A DNA stretch of 53,929 nucleotides from a bacterium (GTDB lineage Bacteria > Planctomycetota > Phycisphaerae > Phycisphaerales > SM1A02). Shown here in pieces: positions 34,674-44,059 of the stretch (the first letter of the stretch is position 1; every line of letters begins with the position of its first letter). Under the pieces are notes generated by a model, which saw only the letters and a list, made by a program, of their open reading frames with translations, did not search any database and had not been told where the DNA came from. Location of the stretch: positions 1 to 53,929 of the forward strand of contig JAPOKA010000010.1 in NCBI GenBank assembly GCA_029977865.1. Reading direction: 5' to 3'. The position numbers were made by a program, and so were the translations under genes.

Positions 34674-34895
34674 GGTCTGCGAATCCAGTCGGACGGCGCC
34701 TCGAGGCGCCGGAGTGGTGCGGACGATTCGATCGCCGCGTGCGGGTCTCCGAGCCGGGAACTCCGGACTGGGAGCGTGGAGTGGGAAGGCTGTTGAAGGT
34801 CGGTGGGGGTTGGCCGGGAACGGGTCCGGGCAAAGGCGGGGCTTCCCGCAGGAGTGGTCCCAAGGACCCGTGTTCCGCCGCCGGCCTCGTGCCGG

Positions 34896-35576
34896 TCACT
34901 CGTCGCGGGACTGGGATGGGTCCGGGGGTCGGTGCTGTCGGACTGCGGCAGCCTCGCCAGTGGCGGCGAGGATCCTCCCGAGCAGCGTGAGCACCTTCGT
35001 TCGCAGCGACGCGAGGTCCGCGTCGTTGACAAGCACACTATCGGCAAGGTCGCGCTTGCGGTCAAGAGGCCACTGCGAAGCCTCGCGACGAGAGAGTTCC
35101 CCCTCCTCCCAACCCCGGGACTCCCGCACCCGCCGCAGCCGCGTGGCCCGGTCGGCCTCGACGAAGACCACGTGATCGCAGGAGCGATCGAGGCCGCTCT
35201 CGAAGAGGAGCGGGGCGTCGATCACCAGGGCCGGCGTGCCCGCCGGCGCAGCCGCGAAGGACGCCTCTCGCCGGGCGTGGATCCGCGGATGGACGAACGC
35301 CTCGAGCCGCCTCCGCGCGTCGGGATCCGCAAACACGATCCGGGCCACCGCGGAACGGTCGATGCGACCTGCCGGATCGAGGATGCCGGGCCCCCACCAC
35401 GCGGAGAGGGTCCGCACCGTCTCGGGTTCGCCGAGCACCTCCCGCGCCAGCGCGTCGGAGTCGCTGACGAGGCATCCGGCCTCGGCGAGAAGGCGACCGA
35501 CTTCGCTCTTCCCGGCGCCGATCGATCCGGCCAAGCCGATCACCGGAACCCGATTCGCAGGCACCGCGGCGGACAT
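34896..35576 (-). CDS. coaE: dephospho-CoA kinase
   Basis: A 226-aa kinase for the last step of coenzyme A synthesis. The P-loop is in 'VIGLAGSIGAGKSEVGRLLA' near residue 15. 'VSDSDALAREVLG' is the substrate-binding Asp region. 'VHPRIHARRE', 'LVIDAPLLFESGLDRSCDHV' and 'RDLADSVLVNDAD' complete the family pattern. I placed the start at ATG 35576, 2 bases after the cysS stop, which implies coupled translation. A longer frame runs through cysS and is spurious. The C-terminal ~25 residues are a polar tail. Confidence 0.95.
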   Translation of the reverse strand: MSAAVPANRVPVIGLAGSIGAGKSEVGRLLAEAGCLVSDSDALAREVLGEPETVRTLSAWWGPGILDPAGRIDRSAVARIVFADPDARRRLEAFVHPRIHARREASFAAAPAGTPALVIDAPLLFESGLDRSCDHVVFVEADRATRLRRVRESRGWEEGELSRREASQWPLDRKRDLADSVLVNDADLASLRTKVLTLLGRILAATGEAAAVRQHRPPDPSQSRDE

Positions 35577-35578
35577 GG

Positions 35579-37114
35579 TCAGGAATCCGCGGCGACCCGC
35601 CGGGTCCAGGTGGTTCCGGTGGGACCGTCCTTGATCTCGACTCCCAGCGCGAGCAGTTCGTCGCGCAGGCGATCGCTCTCGGCCCAGTCCTTGGTCCGCC
35701 GCGCCTCGGTGCGGGCGGCGATGAGTGGCTCGACGGCGGCGGCAAGACCATCGTCGCAGGCGATCGCGTCGTTGCGGTCGAGCACCGCGAGCACCGAGTC
35801 CATTCGCCTCAATGCGCGTCGCTCCCGAATCGGGCAGGCTTCGCCGCGGTCCTCCGCGGCGGCGCGATTGAGGGCCGCGATGGCGCCGGCGACGTTGAGG
35901 TCGTCGCAGAGGCTCGCGGTGAAGTCGTCGAGCGCCCGTTCGATGGGACCTGCGACTGCCGAGTCGTTCTCGCGAGCCGAGGCGGACGCTTCCGCGAGCG
36001 CCGCATCGATCCGGCACCAGCGCTCGATCTGTCGGCGGCAGTCCTCGAGGCCTTGAAGCGTGAAGTTGGCGTTGGTGCGGTAGTGCGTACGGAGCAGTTC
36101 GAGTCGCACCGCCGCGGGCGTGGCACCCTTGGCGAAGAGATCCCGCGCGGTGAAGAAGTTGCCGCGGCTCTTGCTCATCTTCGCGCCCTCGACGAAGAGG
36201 TGCCGCACGTGGAACCAGGTGCGGGCGAGCCGCTCGACGCCGAATCCGCAGCAGGACTGGGCGATCTCGCACTCGTGGTGCGGGAAGACGTTGTCTTCGC
36301 CGCCGGAGTGCAGATCGATCTCGGGACCGAGCCGCGCCGCCGCCATCGCCGAGCACTCGAGATGCCATCCCGGATAGCCCTCGCCCCACGGACTCGGCCA
36401 GCGCATGAGATGGGTGGGATCGGGCTTCCACAACAGGAAGTCCGCGGGGTGCCGCTTGCGCGACTGGTTGGAGGCGCTCACGCGTCCGCCTTCGCCGGCG
36501 CGGAGCGCCTCGAGGCTGTTGCCGGAGAGCCGCCCGTACGCGGGGAAGGACTGCACGTCGAAGTAGACCGCGCCGTCACCGGCCACGTAGGCACAGCCGT
36601 TGGCCACGAGCCGCTCCACGAGTTCGATCATCTGCGGCACGAACCGGGTCGGACGCGGCATCAGCGAGGGATCGCGCTCGGCCTCCTCCGCGACCGCGAG
36701 TCCGAGCCGCCGCGCGTCCTCGAGAAACCGCGTCGCGTAGAAGTCGGCGATCGCGTAGGGGTCGCCCGGATCGATCGAAGTCCCTTCCGGCAGGGTTCCG
36801 GCCTTCTTGGCCTCGAGGAGCCGCCGCCCGGCGAGGGCCATCTTGTCCTCGCCGCCGCCATCGGCGCGGTCGTCCTCGGTCATGTGGCCCACGTCGGTGA
36901 TGTTCATCACATGAACCACGCGATGGCCAAGCAGCTCGAGCGTGCGGCGAAGCAGGTCCGCCGCGAGGAACGCCCGGAAGTTTCCCACGTGGGCGTCGTC
37001 GTAGACGGTCGGGCCGCAGGTGTAGAAGGTCACCGCTCCGCCGGGTCCGGCGAGCGGCTCGAAGCGCTCGATCGCGCGGGTCAGGGTGTTGTGGAGGTGC
37101 AGGCTCGGGGTCAT
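35579..37114 (-). CDS. cysS: cysteinyl-tRNA synthetase
   Basis: A 511-aa class I synthetase. The N-terminal zinc-site cysteine is in 'FYTCGPTVYDDAHVGNFRAF', which also carries the HIGH-like HVGN. The other zinc ligands are in 'GWHLECSAM' and 'FPHHECEIAQS'. The KMSKS loop is in 'EGAKMSKSRGNFF'. A C-terminal helical anticodon-binding domain follows. An insertion around residues 75-115 ('HMTEDDRADGGGEDKMALAG') is present, a known length variant of the family. The gene is followed within 2 bases by coaE and is divergent from the glycosyltransferase at 37205. Confidence 0.97.
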   Translation of the reverse strand: MTPSLHLHNTLTRAIERFEPLAGPGGAVTFYTCGPTVYDDAHVGNFRAFLAADLLRRTLELLGHRVVHVMNITDVGHMTEDDRADGGGEDKMALAGRRLLEAKKAGTLPEGTSIDPGDPYAIADFYATRFLEDARRLGLAVAEEAERDPSLMPRPTRFVPQMIELVERLVANGCAYVAGDGAVYFDVQSFPAYGRLSGNSLEALRAGEGGRVSASNQSRKRHPADFLLWKPDPTHLMRWPSPWGEGYPGWHLECSAMAAARLGPEIDLHSGGEDNVFPHHECEIAQSCCGFGVERLARTWFHVRHLFVEGAKMSKSRGNFFTARDLFAKGATPAAVRLELLRTHYRTNANFTLQGLEDCRRQIERWCRIDAALAEASASARENDSAVAGPIERALDDFTASLCDDLNVAGAIAALNRAAAEDRGEACPIRERRALRRMDSVLAVLDRNDAIACDDGLAAAVEPLIAARTEARRTKDWAESDRLRDELLALGVEIKDGPTGTTWTRRVAADS

Positions 37115-37204
37115 CTCGTCTCGGTCGGCTGAAGTCGTCCTTCTATGCTACGAACGTCCGCGTCGGTCACCGCCGAGGCTCGAGGTGTCCGATGAGACCT
37201 TCAC

Positions 37205-38359
37205 ATGCGCATCACGATCGTGCTCGGACCGTTCCATCCGCCGCCTCCGGGGCCGGCGGGTGCCGTCGAGAAGGCGTGGTGGTCGCTCGCGCGAGAGTTC
37301 ACGCAGTCCGGACACGCGGTCACCGTGGTGGCATCCGATCATCCCGACCTGCCGAGGGCGCCGGAGTGGGACGGGATTCGCGTCCTCAGGCGCCCTCCGC
37401 TCGCCCGCAGCGGTCGAACCTCGATCGACGTGGTCCGCGACTTCTTCTGGTCGCGGCAGGTCGCGAAGGTGCTGCCGGAGGCGGAGGTCACCGTCACCAA
37501 CTGCGTGTGGCTGCCCTGGCTGCTCCGGCAGCGATCCGGTTCGATCCGCCGACGGATCGGAGCCCTCAACGTCCACGTGCAGCGCTACCCCAAGGGCCAG
37601 ATGGGCCTCTACCGCGGCGCCGACCGGATCTCCACGGTCTCGGCCACGATCTCCGAGGCGATCGCCCGCGAAGTGCCGGAACTCGCGAGCCGAATTCTGG
37701 TGATTCCCAATCCGGTGGATCTCTCGGTCTTTCATCCCGGGATCGAACGACCCGGAACGCCGCGGCGACTGCTCTACACCGGCAGGATCCACCCGGCCAA
37801 GCGACTCGATCTTCTCGTGGAGGCGTGGCGATCGTTGCGCGAGGCGGGTCGGGATCTTGAACTGCGACTCGTGGGCCCGTGGGCGGTCGGGGCGGGTGGT
37901 GGCGGCGATCGCCTGATCGAAGAGCTGCGAAGCCTCGCGGCGCCGCACGAGTTCGAGCTCCCGGGCCCGACCGCGAGCCCGCTGCGACTCGCCGAGGAAC
38001 TCCGCGCGGCCGACCTCTACTGCTATCCGTCGACCGATGCCCGGGGCGAGGCGCTGCCGGTGGCACCGCTCGAAGCGATGGCCTGCGGATTGGTTCCGGT
38101 GGTCGCGGATCTCGGGCAGTACCGAGGCGTCATCGACGACTCGCGCTCGGGCCTGGTCTTCTCCGCCACCGCGAGCCGAGCCGAGGCGGTCGCGGCGATC
38201 CGATCGAGCCTCGAACGGCTGATCCTCGAAGCGGACTGGCGGCGCAGCCTCGCCGAGGGCGCCCTCGAGACCGCTCGAACCCTCTCGACCGCCGCGATCG
38301 CGGCGCGGCACCTGAGCGACTTCGAGCAGTGTCATGAGGCCTTGCGGAGGACGCCATGA
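37205..38359 (+). CDS. GT4-family glycosyltransferase
   Basis: A 384-aa GT-B enzyme. The N-terminal Rossmann domain opens 'MRITIVLGPFHPPPPGPAGA' and lacks a signal. The donor-binding C-terminal domain has 'LLYTGRIHPAKRLDLLVEAW' and the E-x7-E type motif in 'ADLYCYPSTDARGEALPVAP' followed by 'LEAMACGLVPVV'. It acts at the cytoplasmic face on lipid-linked or nucleotide sugars; the sugar is unknown. It is the first plus-strand gene of the exopolysaccharide region. Its stop overlaps an ATG (ATGA at 38356-38359), which opens only a 15-codon frame before the next glycosyltransferase. Confidence 0.88.
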   Translation: MRITIVLGPFHPPPPGPAGAVEKAWWSLAREFTQSGHAVTVVASDHPDLPRAPEWDGIRVLRRPPLARSGRTSIDVVRDFFWSRQVAKVLPEAEVTVTNCVWLPWLLRQRSGSIRRRIGALNVHVQRYPKGQMGLYRGADRISTVSATISEAIAREVPELASRILVIPNPVDLSVFHPGIERPGTPRRLLYTGRIHPAKRLDLLVEAWRSLREAGRDLELRLVGPWAVGAGGGGDRLIEELRSLAAPHEFELPGPTASPLRLAEELRAADLYCYPSTDARGEALPVAPLEAMACGLVPVVADLGQYRGVIDDSRSGLVFSATASRAEAVAAIRSSLERLILEADWRRSLAEGALETARTLSTAAIAARHLSDFEQCHEALRRTP

Positions 38360-38399
38360 CTCGCCGACGATTCCATCCCGACCGACTCCGGAGCCGCAG

Positions 38400-40052
38400 T
38401 TGAGCGCCGAGGGATCCGTCGATCGAGATCCGGTGTCCGCGCCTCGCAAGAGGATCGAGGCGGTGGTCTTCCACCGCGACGGCGTCGGAATCGACGCGAC
38501 CCTCGAGCGGCTCGGCGGGTTGGCGGATCGGGTGGTGGTGGTGGTTCCGCCCGGTTGCGACTGGCGACCCGCCGCGGGCACTGCGATCGCGTGCGTCGAG
38601 ATGCGCGATGCGCACGCGGCGATCGAGCACGAACACCTTGCGATCGAACCGGCTTCGTGGGTCCTGCTGCTCGAGGCGGGCGAAGTGGTCGGCGAGACCC
38701 TCGCGGCGGAGATCCGGGAGAAGGTCGCCGCGGTCGAGGCGATCGGATTCGCCGCGTGGAGATCGATCGAATTCGCCGGCACGAGGGTTCGCGACCCGCG
38801 CTGCGGCCGCAGGGTATGCCGACTCGCGCCGGCGGCGCGGATCGGAGCCATCGAGTCGCCCACCCTCGGCGGGCTTGCGGTCGATGTTCGCGTTCGGATG
38901 CTCGCGCACGAGGTTCGCCACGAGGGCGACCCGTCGCTCGAGGCCTTGCTCAGGCGCTTCAACGACGAGACCTCCAAGCGATCGCACCATCTCGCCGGTG
39001 GAGGAACGCCGAGTCTCGTGTGGGCGGCGGCGAAGCTGCTTGCTCACCTCTTCGGCTCGCTGCTCGCCGCAGGCTCCGCCAACCGCCGCGTTCGCCGGCT
39101 TGGTGCCGCCTACGACCTCGTCACCGTGCTCAAGCGCGTCGATGCGGCGCGGGGCTCCAAGGCATTCGAGCGTCTGGAACCGCCGCGAGCGACGAGCGGT
39201 CCTCCGCTTCCGGTCACGGTGGTGGTGCCCATCCGCAACGAGGCCCGCAACCTCTCCCACTGCCTGCCCCGACTGGCCCGCTTCGAACGGGTCCTCGTGG
39301 TCGATTCGGGAAGCGACGACGAGTCGCTCGAGATCGCACGTCGCTTCGGCGCCGAGACCGTCGAGTTCCGATGGGACGGCCGCTTCCCCAAGAAGCGGAA
39401 CTGGGTGCTCCGCTCGGTGCCGATCGAGTCGCCGTGGGTGCTCTTTCTCGATGCCGACGAGTTCGTGAGCGAAGGCTTCGTCGAAGAGCTCTCTCGGGTC
39501 CTGCCTTCGACGAGCCACGCGGGGTTCTGGCTCTCCTTCCGCAGCCACTTCATGGGGAGGCTGCTTCGCCACGGCGATCGGTTCTCGAAGCTCGCGCTCA
39601 TCCGTCGCGGCGCCGGCGAGTACGAACGCATCGACGAGGAGCGCTGGAGCCGCCTGGACATGGAGGTCCATGAGCATCCGGTCCTCGATGGCAGCGAGGG
39701 CAGAATCCGATCCCCGATCGATCACCACGACCTGAAGCGCCTCCACGCCTACCTCGACCGGCACAACGAGTACTCCTCGTGGGAGGCGCGGCGGGCGACG
39801 AGGCTCGCCGGCGATCGCGCCGCACTCGACCGCCTGACCGGCCGGCAGCGGGCCAAGTACCGGCATCTGACCAGCCCCTCGCTGGCGAGCGCCTACTTCC
39901 TCGCGAGCTACCTCCTGAAGGGCGGGTGGCTCGATGGTGCCGCCGGTTTCGGCTTCGCGTTCCTGAAGTGGCTCTACTTCAGCGAAATCCGTCTCAAGAT
40001 CCTCGAGGCAAGGCGAGCCTCCACCGGTCCGGCGCCGCGGATGGGGGAATAG
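38400..40052 (+). CDS. GT2-family glycosyltransferase with a second, degenerate GT2-like domain
   Basis: A 550-aa protein if it starts at TTG 38400, which has GGAG 7 bases upstream. An ATG at 38334 in the same frame and a GTG at 38433 are alternatives. The C-terminal half is a normal GT2 of the KdtX/WaaE type: 'VTVVVPIRNEARNLSHCLPR', 'VLVVDSGSDDES', 'FPKKRNWVLRS', and DADE (39450-39461) as the metal-binding motif. The N-terminal half repeats the pattern in weakened form, with 'SWVLLLEAGEVVGE' in place of 'PWVLFLDADEFVSE'. That is, the acidic DxD has become ExG, so the first domain is probably inactive. Two amphipathic or hydrophobic segments near the C-terminus ('ASAYFLASYLLKGGWLDG') suggest membrane association. 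Confidence 0.82.
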   Translation: MSAEGSVDRDPVSAPRKRIEAVVFHRDGVGIDATLERLGGLADRVVVVVPPGCDWRPAAGTAIACVEMRDAHAAIEHEHLAIEPASWVLLLEAGEVVGETLAAEIREKVAAVEAIGFAAWRSIEFAGTRVRDPRCGRRVCRLAPAARIGAIESPTLGGLAVDVRVRMLAHEVRHEGDPSLEALLRRFNDETSKRSHHLAGGGTPSLVWAAAKLLAHLFGSLLAAGSANRRVRRLGAAYDLVTVLKRVDAARGSKAFERLEPPRATSGPPLPVTVVVPIRNEARNLSHCLPRLARFERVLVVDSGSDDESLEIARRFGAETVEFRWDGRFPKKRNWVLRSVPIESPWVLFLDADEFVSEGFVEELSRVLPSTSHAGFWLSFRSHFMGRLLRHGDRFSKLALIRRGAGEYERIDEERWSRLDMEVHEHPVLDGSEGRIRSPIDHHDLKRLHAYLDRHNEYSSWEARRATRLAGDRAALDRLTGRQRAKYRHLTSPSLASAYFLASYLLKGGWLDGAAGFGFAFLKWLYFSEIRLKILEARRASTGPAPRMGE

Positions 40053-40137
40053 GCTGCCCCCGCGCGGCGATCGAGCCGATCTAGGATTGCACCGGGGCAG
40101 GCCGAAGCCGCATGGGACGTGGGAGTCGCAGGAATCG

Positions 40138-41163
40138 ATGAGAGTCTGCATCACTGGCGGCACCGGATTCATCGGGAGCTGGTTCGCCCGAACCCTGAGC
40201 GAACGTGGTGTCGAGGTGGTGGCGCTTGATCTGCATCCCCCAGAGCCGGGGCTGCCGCTTTCCCGGTTCGTGCACGGCGACATCCGCGACCCCAAGGCCC
40301 TCGACGAGGCGTTCGCCGGATGCGATTCGGTGCTGGCGCTCGCGGCGGCCCACCACGACTTCGGCATCGACGAGTCGACCTACTTCGGGGTCAACGAGAC
40401 CGGGTCGCGTCTCACCTGCGAAGCCCTCGATGCCCACGGCATCCGTCGGGTCTGCTGGTACTCCTCCTGTGCGGTCTACGGCGACTGCCCCGAGCCCCGC
40501 CACGAAGGCGCCGTCCCGCAGCCCAACAACTTCTACGGCGCCTCCAAGCTCGCCGGCGAAGCGGTGTTCAAGGCCTGGACCGAGACCGGCGAGGGACGTT
40601 CCTGCCTCGCGATCCGACCGACCATCTGCTTCGGGCCCGGCAACTTCGCCAACATGTACTCGCTGATCCGGCAGGTTCAACGTCGGCGCTTCGTGGTGGC
40701 GGGTCCCGGCGACAACCACAAGAGCCTCGCCTACGTCGAGAACCTCGTCGACGCGACCCTGCACCTGTGGGAGCGGCACCGCGAGGGCTTCGATCTCTTC
40801 AACTTCGTCGAGAAGCCCGACCTCCGCAGCCGCGAGATCGCCCAGGCCGTCGCCGATGCGCTTGGTCGGCGCCGTGCCGGAGTGCGGGTTCCCATGTGGA
40901 CGGCGCTCGCCGCGGCGATGCCCTTCGATCTCGTGATCGCGCTCACCGGGAAGAACCTTCCGGTCTCCAGCATGCGGGTGCGGAAGCTCTTCCAGCTCGA
41001 GACCCTCTTCGAGGCCGACAAGCTCGCCGCGGCCGGATTCCGCTCGAAGGTGTCGATCCACGAGGGCATCGCCCGGATGGCGCGGTGGTACCTCGACGAA
41101 GGCCGGCATCGCCCCGCGAAGTGGCGGCTGCCTCCCCGCGACGTGCTGCGCCCGAATCGCTGA
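40138..41163 (+). CDS. NAD-dependent nucleotide-sugar epimerase/dehydratase
   Basis: A 341-aa extended short-chain dehydrogenase. The NAD loop is 'CITGGTGFIGSWFARTL' at the N-terminus. 'VLALAAAHHDFGIDESTYF' and the catalytic 'SSCAVYGDCPEP' and 'YGASK' (YxxxK) follow. The C-terminal part ('SLAYVENLVDATLHLWERHR') closes the substrate site. The nucleotide sugar cannot be told; the wording is like GlcNAc-type C4 epimerases of polysaccharide loci. I chose the ATG at 40138 with AGGA upstream. Its stop codon abuts the stop codon of the convergent deacetylase (TGATCA). Confidence 0.87.
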   Translation: MRVCITGGTGFIGSWFARTLSERGVEVVALDLHPPEPGLPLSRFVHGDIRDPKALDEAFAGCDSVLALAAAHHDFGIDESTYFGVNETGSRLTCEALDAHGIRRVCWYSSCAVYGDCPEPRHEGAVPQPNNFYGASKLAGEAVFKAWTETGEGRSCLAIRPTICFGPGNFANMYSLIRQVQRRRFVVAGPGDNHKSLAYVENLVDATLHLWERHREGFDLFNFVEKPDLRSREIAQAVADALGRRRAGVRVPMWTALAAAMPFDLVIALTGKNLPVSSMRVRKLFQLETLFEADKLAAAGFRSKVSIHEGIARMARWYLDEGRHRPAKWRLPPRDVLRPNR

Positions 41164-42015
41164 TCACGCCGCGGCGCGGGTCCGCGCCATCAGCTCGCCG
41201 ATCGTTCCCCATCGAAAGTCCGCGAGCAGCCGCGCCCATCTCGCTTCGCAGCGGTCGAGGTTGACGTAGTGGCGAAACGCGTGTCCGCGGCTGAGTCCGC
41301 CGACCCGCGGCTGGCCCGGATCGATCTCCCAGGGATGGATGTAGAAGACGTAGGGCCGACCGGAACGCGCGATCCTGCGCACCCCGCGGGCAAAGAGCGC
41401 GTAGGGCAGCAGCCGGAAGTACCCGCCGCCGCCCCAGGGAATGCCGCGGCCTGCGACGTCGAGACACGAGACGCAGACTTCGCGGAATCCCGGGCGCGGT
41501 TCGTAGACGTCCTCGCCGGCGACGGCGCCGCTCAGTCGACCGTAGCGGTCGTGGGCGACCACCGGGAAGGACGACGAGTCCCAGGTGTAGCCCACCTCCT
41601 GCAGCACCTCGATGGCCCAGTCGGTGATCGAGAAGTTGGGGGCGCGGTAGCCGGTCACCGCGCAGCCGGCGAGATCCTCGAGCACCTCCTTGGCCCGGCG
41701 GACATCCTCGCGGAAAGCCTCCGGAGAGAGGTCGTAGACGAGATCGTGGCCGTGGCCGTGCGAGGCGATCTCGTGTCCCGCATCGGCGATGCGGCGCACC
41801 AGCGCCGGAACCCGCTCGGCCACCCATCCCAGCACGAAGCACGTCGACCGCACCCCTGCCGCCGCGAGCAGTTCCAGCATCCGGTCGGTGTTGCGTTCGA
41901 CCCGCAACTCGCGGGCATCCCAGCTCTCGCGGGGAATCCCGGCGCGGAGGTTCTGGACGTGGAACCAGTCCTCGACGTCGATCGACATCGCGAATGACGG
42001 AGTGGCGTCGCTCAC
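41164..42015 (-). CDS. polysaccharide deacetylase, exosortase/EPS-locus type
   Basis: A 283-aa NodB-fold (CE4) enzyme. Starting from GTG 42015 it reads 'VSDATPSFAMSIDVEDWFHV', where the Asp of VED is the catalytic/metal residue. The metal histidines are in 'IASHGHGHDLVYDLSP', and 'YRAPNFSITDWAIEVLQEVG' is motif 3. 'YFRLLPYALFARGVRRI' and 'YVFYIHPWEIDPGQPRV' match the extra C-terminal domain found in deacetylases of PEP-CTERM/exosortase-linked loci. GTG overlaps the stop of the preceding gene as GTGA (42012-42015), which fixes the start. It probably removes acetyl groups from a surface polysaccharide. Confidence 0.9.
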   Translation of the reverse strand: MSDATPSFAMSIDVEDWFHVQNLRAGIPRESWDARELRVERNTDRMLELLAAAGVRSTCFVLGWVAERVPALVRRIADAGHEIASHGHGHDLVYDLSPEAFREDVRRAKEVLEDLAGCAVTGYRAPNFSITDWAIEVLQEVGYTWDSSSFPVVAHDRYGRLSGAVAGEDVYEPRPGFREVCVSCLDVAGRGIPWGGGGYFRLLPYALFARGVRRIARSGRPYVFYIHPWEIDPGQPRVGGLSRGHAFRHYVNLDRCEARWARLLADFRWGTIGELMARTRAAA

Positions 42016-42773
42016 AGCATTCGATGCCCGAGGCGGCGAAACGCCTTGACGTGTTCGGGCGTGGGGAAGCGGTGGTAGCCGGCTTCGCCGCTCGGCTCGC
42101 GTCCGTTGGCGAGGCGTTGCTCGAGTTCGAGCAGCGTGGAGATCATCATGCGAGCGCCGAGCTGCTTGGTGCCCACGATGACGCGATCGAGGCGGTCGCG
42201 ATCCTCGAGGGCGAAGGTCTCCTCGGCGAGGATCTCTCCCGCGTCGAGCTTCTCCACCATGCGGTGGATGGTGACCGTCACCGCGGGCTCGCGGTGCAGC
42301 ATCTGCCAGAAGGTCGGCATCATGCCGCGGTACTTCGGGAGGCGGCCCGAGTGGATGTTGACGCATCCGAGCCGCGGCAGGCCGAGCAGCGGCGCCTTGA
42401 AGATCTCCGGCGCCGCCACCGACACCACCACGTCGAGGTCGAGCCCGCGCAGGCGATCGAGGTACTCCTGCGCGTTCACGCTCGCGGTCTCGACGATCGA
42501 GAACCCGCGCTCGCGAGCGAGACGGGTGATGGACCGGCCCCGCACCTTCGCCCATCCCCACCGCGACAGCAGCCGCAGGAAGTCGACCCATCCGTAGAAG
42601 CGGAGGATCCTCCGCGCCGTGGCGAGCATCGGTTCGTGGAAGGCGCGGGAGACCGTCACCCCGACGATCTCGATGCGGTCGATCGGAACCTCGGCGAAGA
42701 AGACCTCGAAGAAGCGGATCACGTAGAGCGGATCCGCCTCGGTCACGATCATGGTTCGGAGTGGTCGGCTCAC
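42012..42773 (-). CDS. formyltransferase-like enzyme (sugar N-formylation)
   Basis: A 253-aa protein resembling the catalytic domain of methionyl-tRNA formyltransferase. 'CVNIHSGRLPKYRGMMPTFW' carries the HxSxLPxYRG signature (here NIHSGRLPKYRG). 'VTVTIHRMVEKLDAGEILAE' follows, with the Asp-Ala-Gly pattern. It lacks the C-terminal tRNA-binding domain, and its place between glycosyltransferase genes points to N-formylation of an amino sugar. Starts with GTG, overlapping the stop of the preceding gene (GTGA at 42770-42773). The sugar is not identified, and no aminotransferase is seen in the window. Confidence 0.8.
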   Translation of the reverse strand: MSRPLRTMIVTEADPLYVIRFFEVFFAEVPIDRIEIVGVTVSRAFHEPMLATARRILRFYGWVDFLRLLSRWGWAKVRGRSITRLARERGFSIVETASVNAQEYLDRLRGLDLDVVVSVAAPEIFKAPLLGLPRLGCVNIHSGRLPKYRGMMPTFWQMLHREPAVTVTIHRMVEKLDAGEILAEETFALEDRDRLDRVIVGTKQLGARMMISTLLELEQRLANGREPSGEAGYHRFPTPEHVKAFRRLGHRML

Positions 42774-44059
42774 GGCGTCGGATCCACGCTGTGATCGACG
42801 ACCTCGAGGTATCGCCGAGCGCAGGTCTCCATGGTGTAGTCGCGCTCGAGCAGGGCTCGGGCGTTGGCGCCCATCGATGCGGCCCGCGCCGGATCGGCGG
42901 CGAGTCCGCGGATCAACTCGGCGAGCCGTGGCCCGTCCCCGACCTCGCACCACACTCCGCACGCTTCGCGATCAATCACCTCGCGCAGTTCGGAGTTCGC
43001 TTCGCTGATGGCGATGACGGGCTTGCCCACCGCAAGCGACGAGTAGAACTTCGACGGGAAGGAGATCCCCTCGATCCCGCGGGCGATCGAGACCAGCGAG
43101 GCGTCGCAGGCGTTGAGGCTGTCGTTGATGGTCTCGTAGGGCTGGTAGGGATGCATCGAGACGTTGCCGAGCCCGCGATTCCGGATCGCCGCGGCCAGTT
43201 CGGCCTGTTGGCCGCCGGCGCCGATCAGGACGAAGCGCACCCGCTCGCCGCGCAGCAGTTCGGCGGCGTCGAGCACCGTGGAGAAGTCGTAGTAGAGGCC
43301 CAGGTTGCCCGAGTAGATCACCGTGAAGTCGTCGAGCAGGCGCAACTTCCTCGCGAAGCTCGTTTCCTTCTTGGGTACCGGCGTGATGGCGCCGGGATCG
43401 GCCCAGTTGGGGATGACGTGCACCGACTCCGGTGGCACCCCGTACTCGCGACAGACCAGGTCGCGGGCACGCTCGCAGAGCACGATGGTGCCGAGGGCAC
43501 GGCGATAGGTGAGCCGGTTGATGGCGTGCCAGACGCGCTCGATGAGCCCGCCGGCGCGGATCTTGCCGACCCAGACCGCCAGATGCGGATACGAGTCGTG
43601 CAGCAGCACCAGATAGGGGTGCCTTCGGATCAGGCTCACCAGGCCGCCGATCACGCCGAGATAAGGAGGGTTGCTGGTGTAGATGCAGATGTCCGCCGAT
43701 CGCGATCCGATCAACTGCCGCAACGCCAACGGCAGCAGGAAGGTGATGGAGTTGACGAGGCGGCCGAGCAGGTTGTCCTTGGAGAAACGGGTCGTGCGGA
43801 TCCGCCGCACACTGACGCCCTCCGACGACTCGCGGGCGGGGCATGCCTGCCAGGTCTCCTTCGGGCCGTAGCAGGGGAAGCAGGTGACCACATGGACTTC
43901 GCGACCCTGCTTGGCCAGCTCGACCGCGAGCTCGTGGAGGAGGTGACCGGTCGAGGCGACGTCGGGCACGTAGTACTGGTTGACGATGAGGATCTTCGCC
44001 ACCGCAACCGGAGGCTTCGAAGGCTCGGCGGTCGCTGATCCCGTGGAGTCGGAACTCAT
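42770..44059 (-). CDS. GT4-family glycosyltransferase (WbuB-like)
   Basis: A 429-aa GT-B enzyme. The N-terminal domain begins '[20 protein letters not shown]' and contains '[20 protein letters not shown]' and '[18 protein letters not shown]'. The C-terminal domain has '[20 protein letters not shown]' and '[20 protein letters not shown]'. This is the wording of the WbuB group, which transfers amino or deoxy sugars, but the specificity is only a guess. The ATG overlaps the stop of the fcl gene as ATGA (44056-44059), and its own stop overlaps the next start, so four genes form one tightly coupled operon. Confidence 0.88.
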   Translation of the reverse strand: MSSDSTGSATAEPSKPPVAVAKILIVNQYYVPDVASTGHLLHELAVELAKQGREVHVVTCFPCYGPKETWQACPARESSEGVSVRRIRTTRFSKDNLLGRLVNSITFLLPLALRQLIGSRSADICIYTSNPPYLGVIGGLVSLIRRHPYLVLLHDSYPHLAVWVGKIRAGGLIERVWHAINRLTYRRALGTIVLCERARDLVCREYGVPPESVHVIPNWADPGAITPVPKKETSFARKLRLLDDFTVIYSGNLGLYYDFSTVLDAAELLRGERVRFVLIGAGGQQAELAAAIRNRGLGNVSMHPYQPYETINDSLNACDASLVSIARGIEGISFPSKFYSSLAVGKPVIAISEANSELREVIDREACGVWCEVGDGPRLAELIRGLAADPARAASMGANARALLERDYTMETCARRYLEVVDHSVDPTP

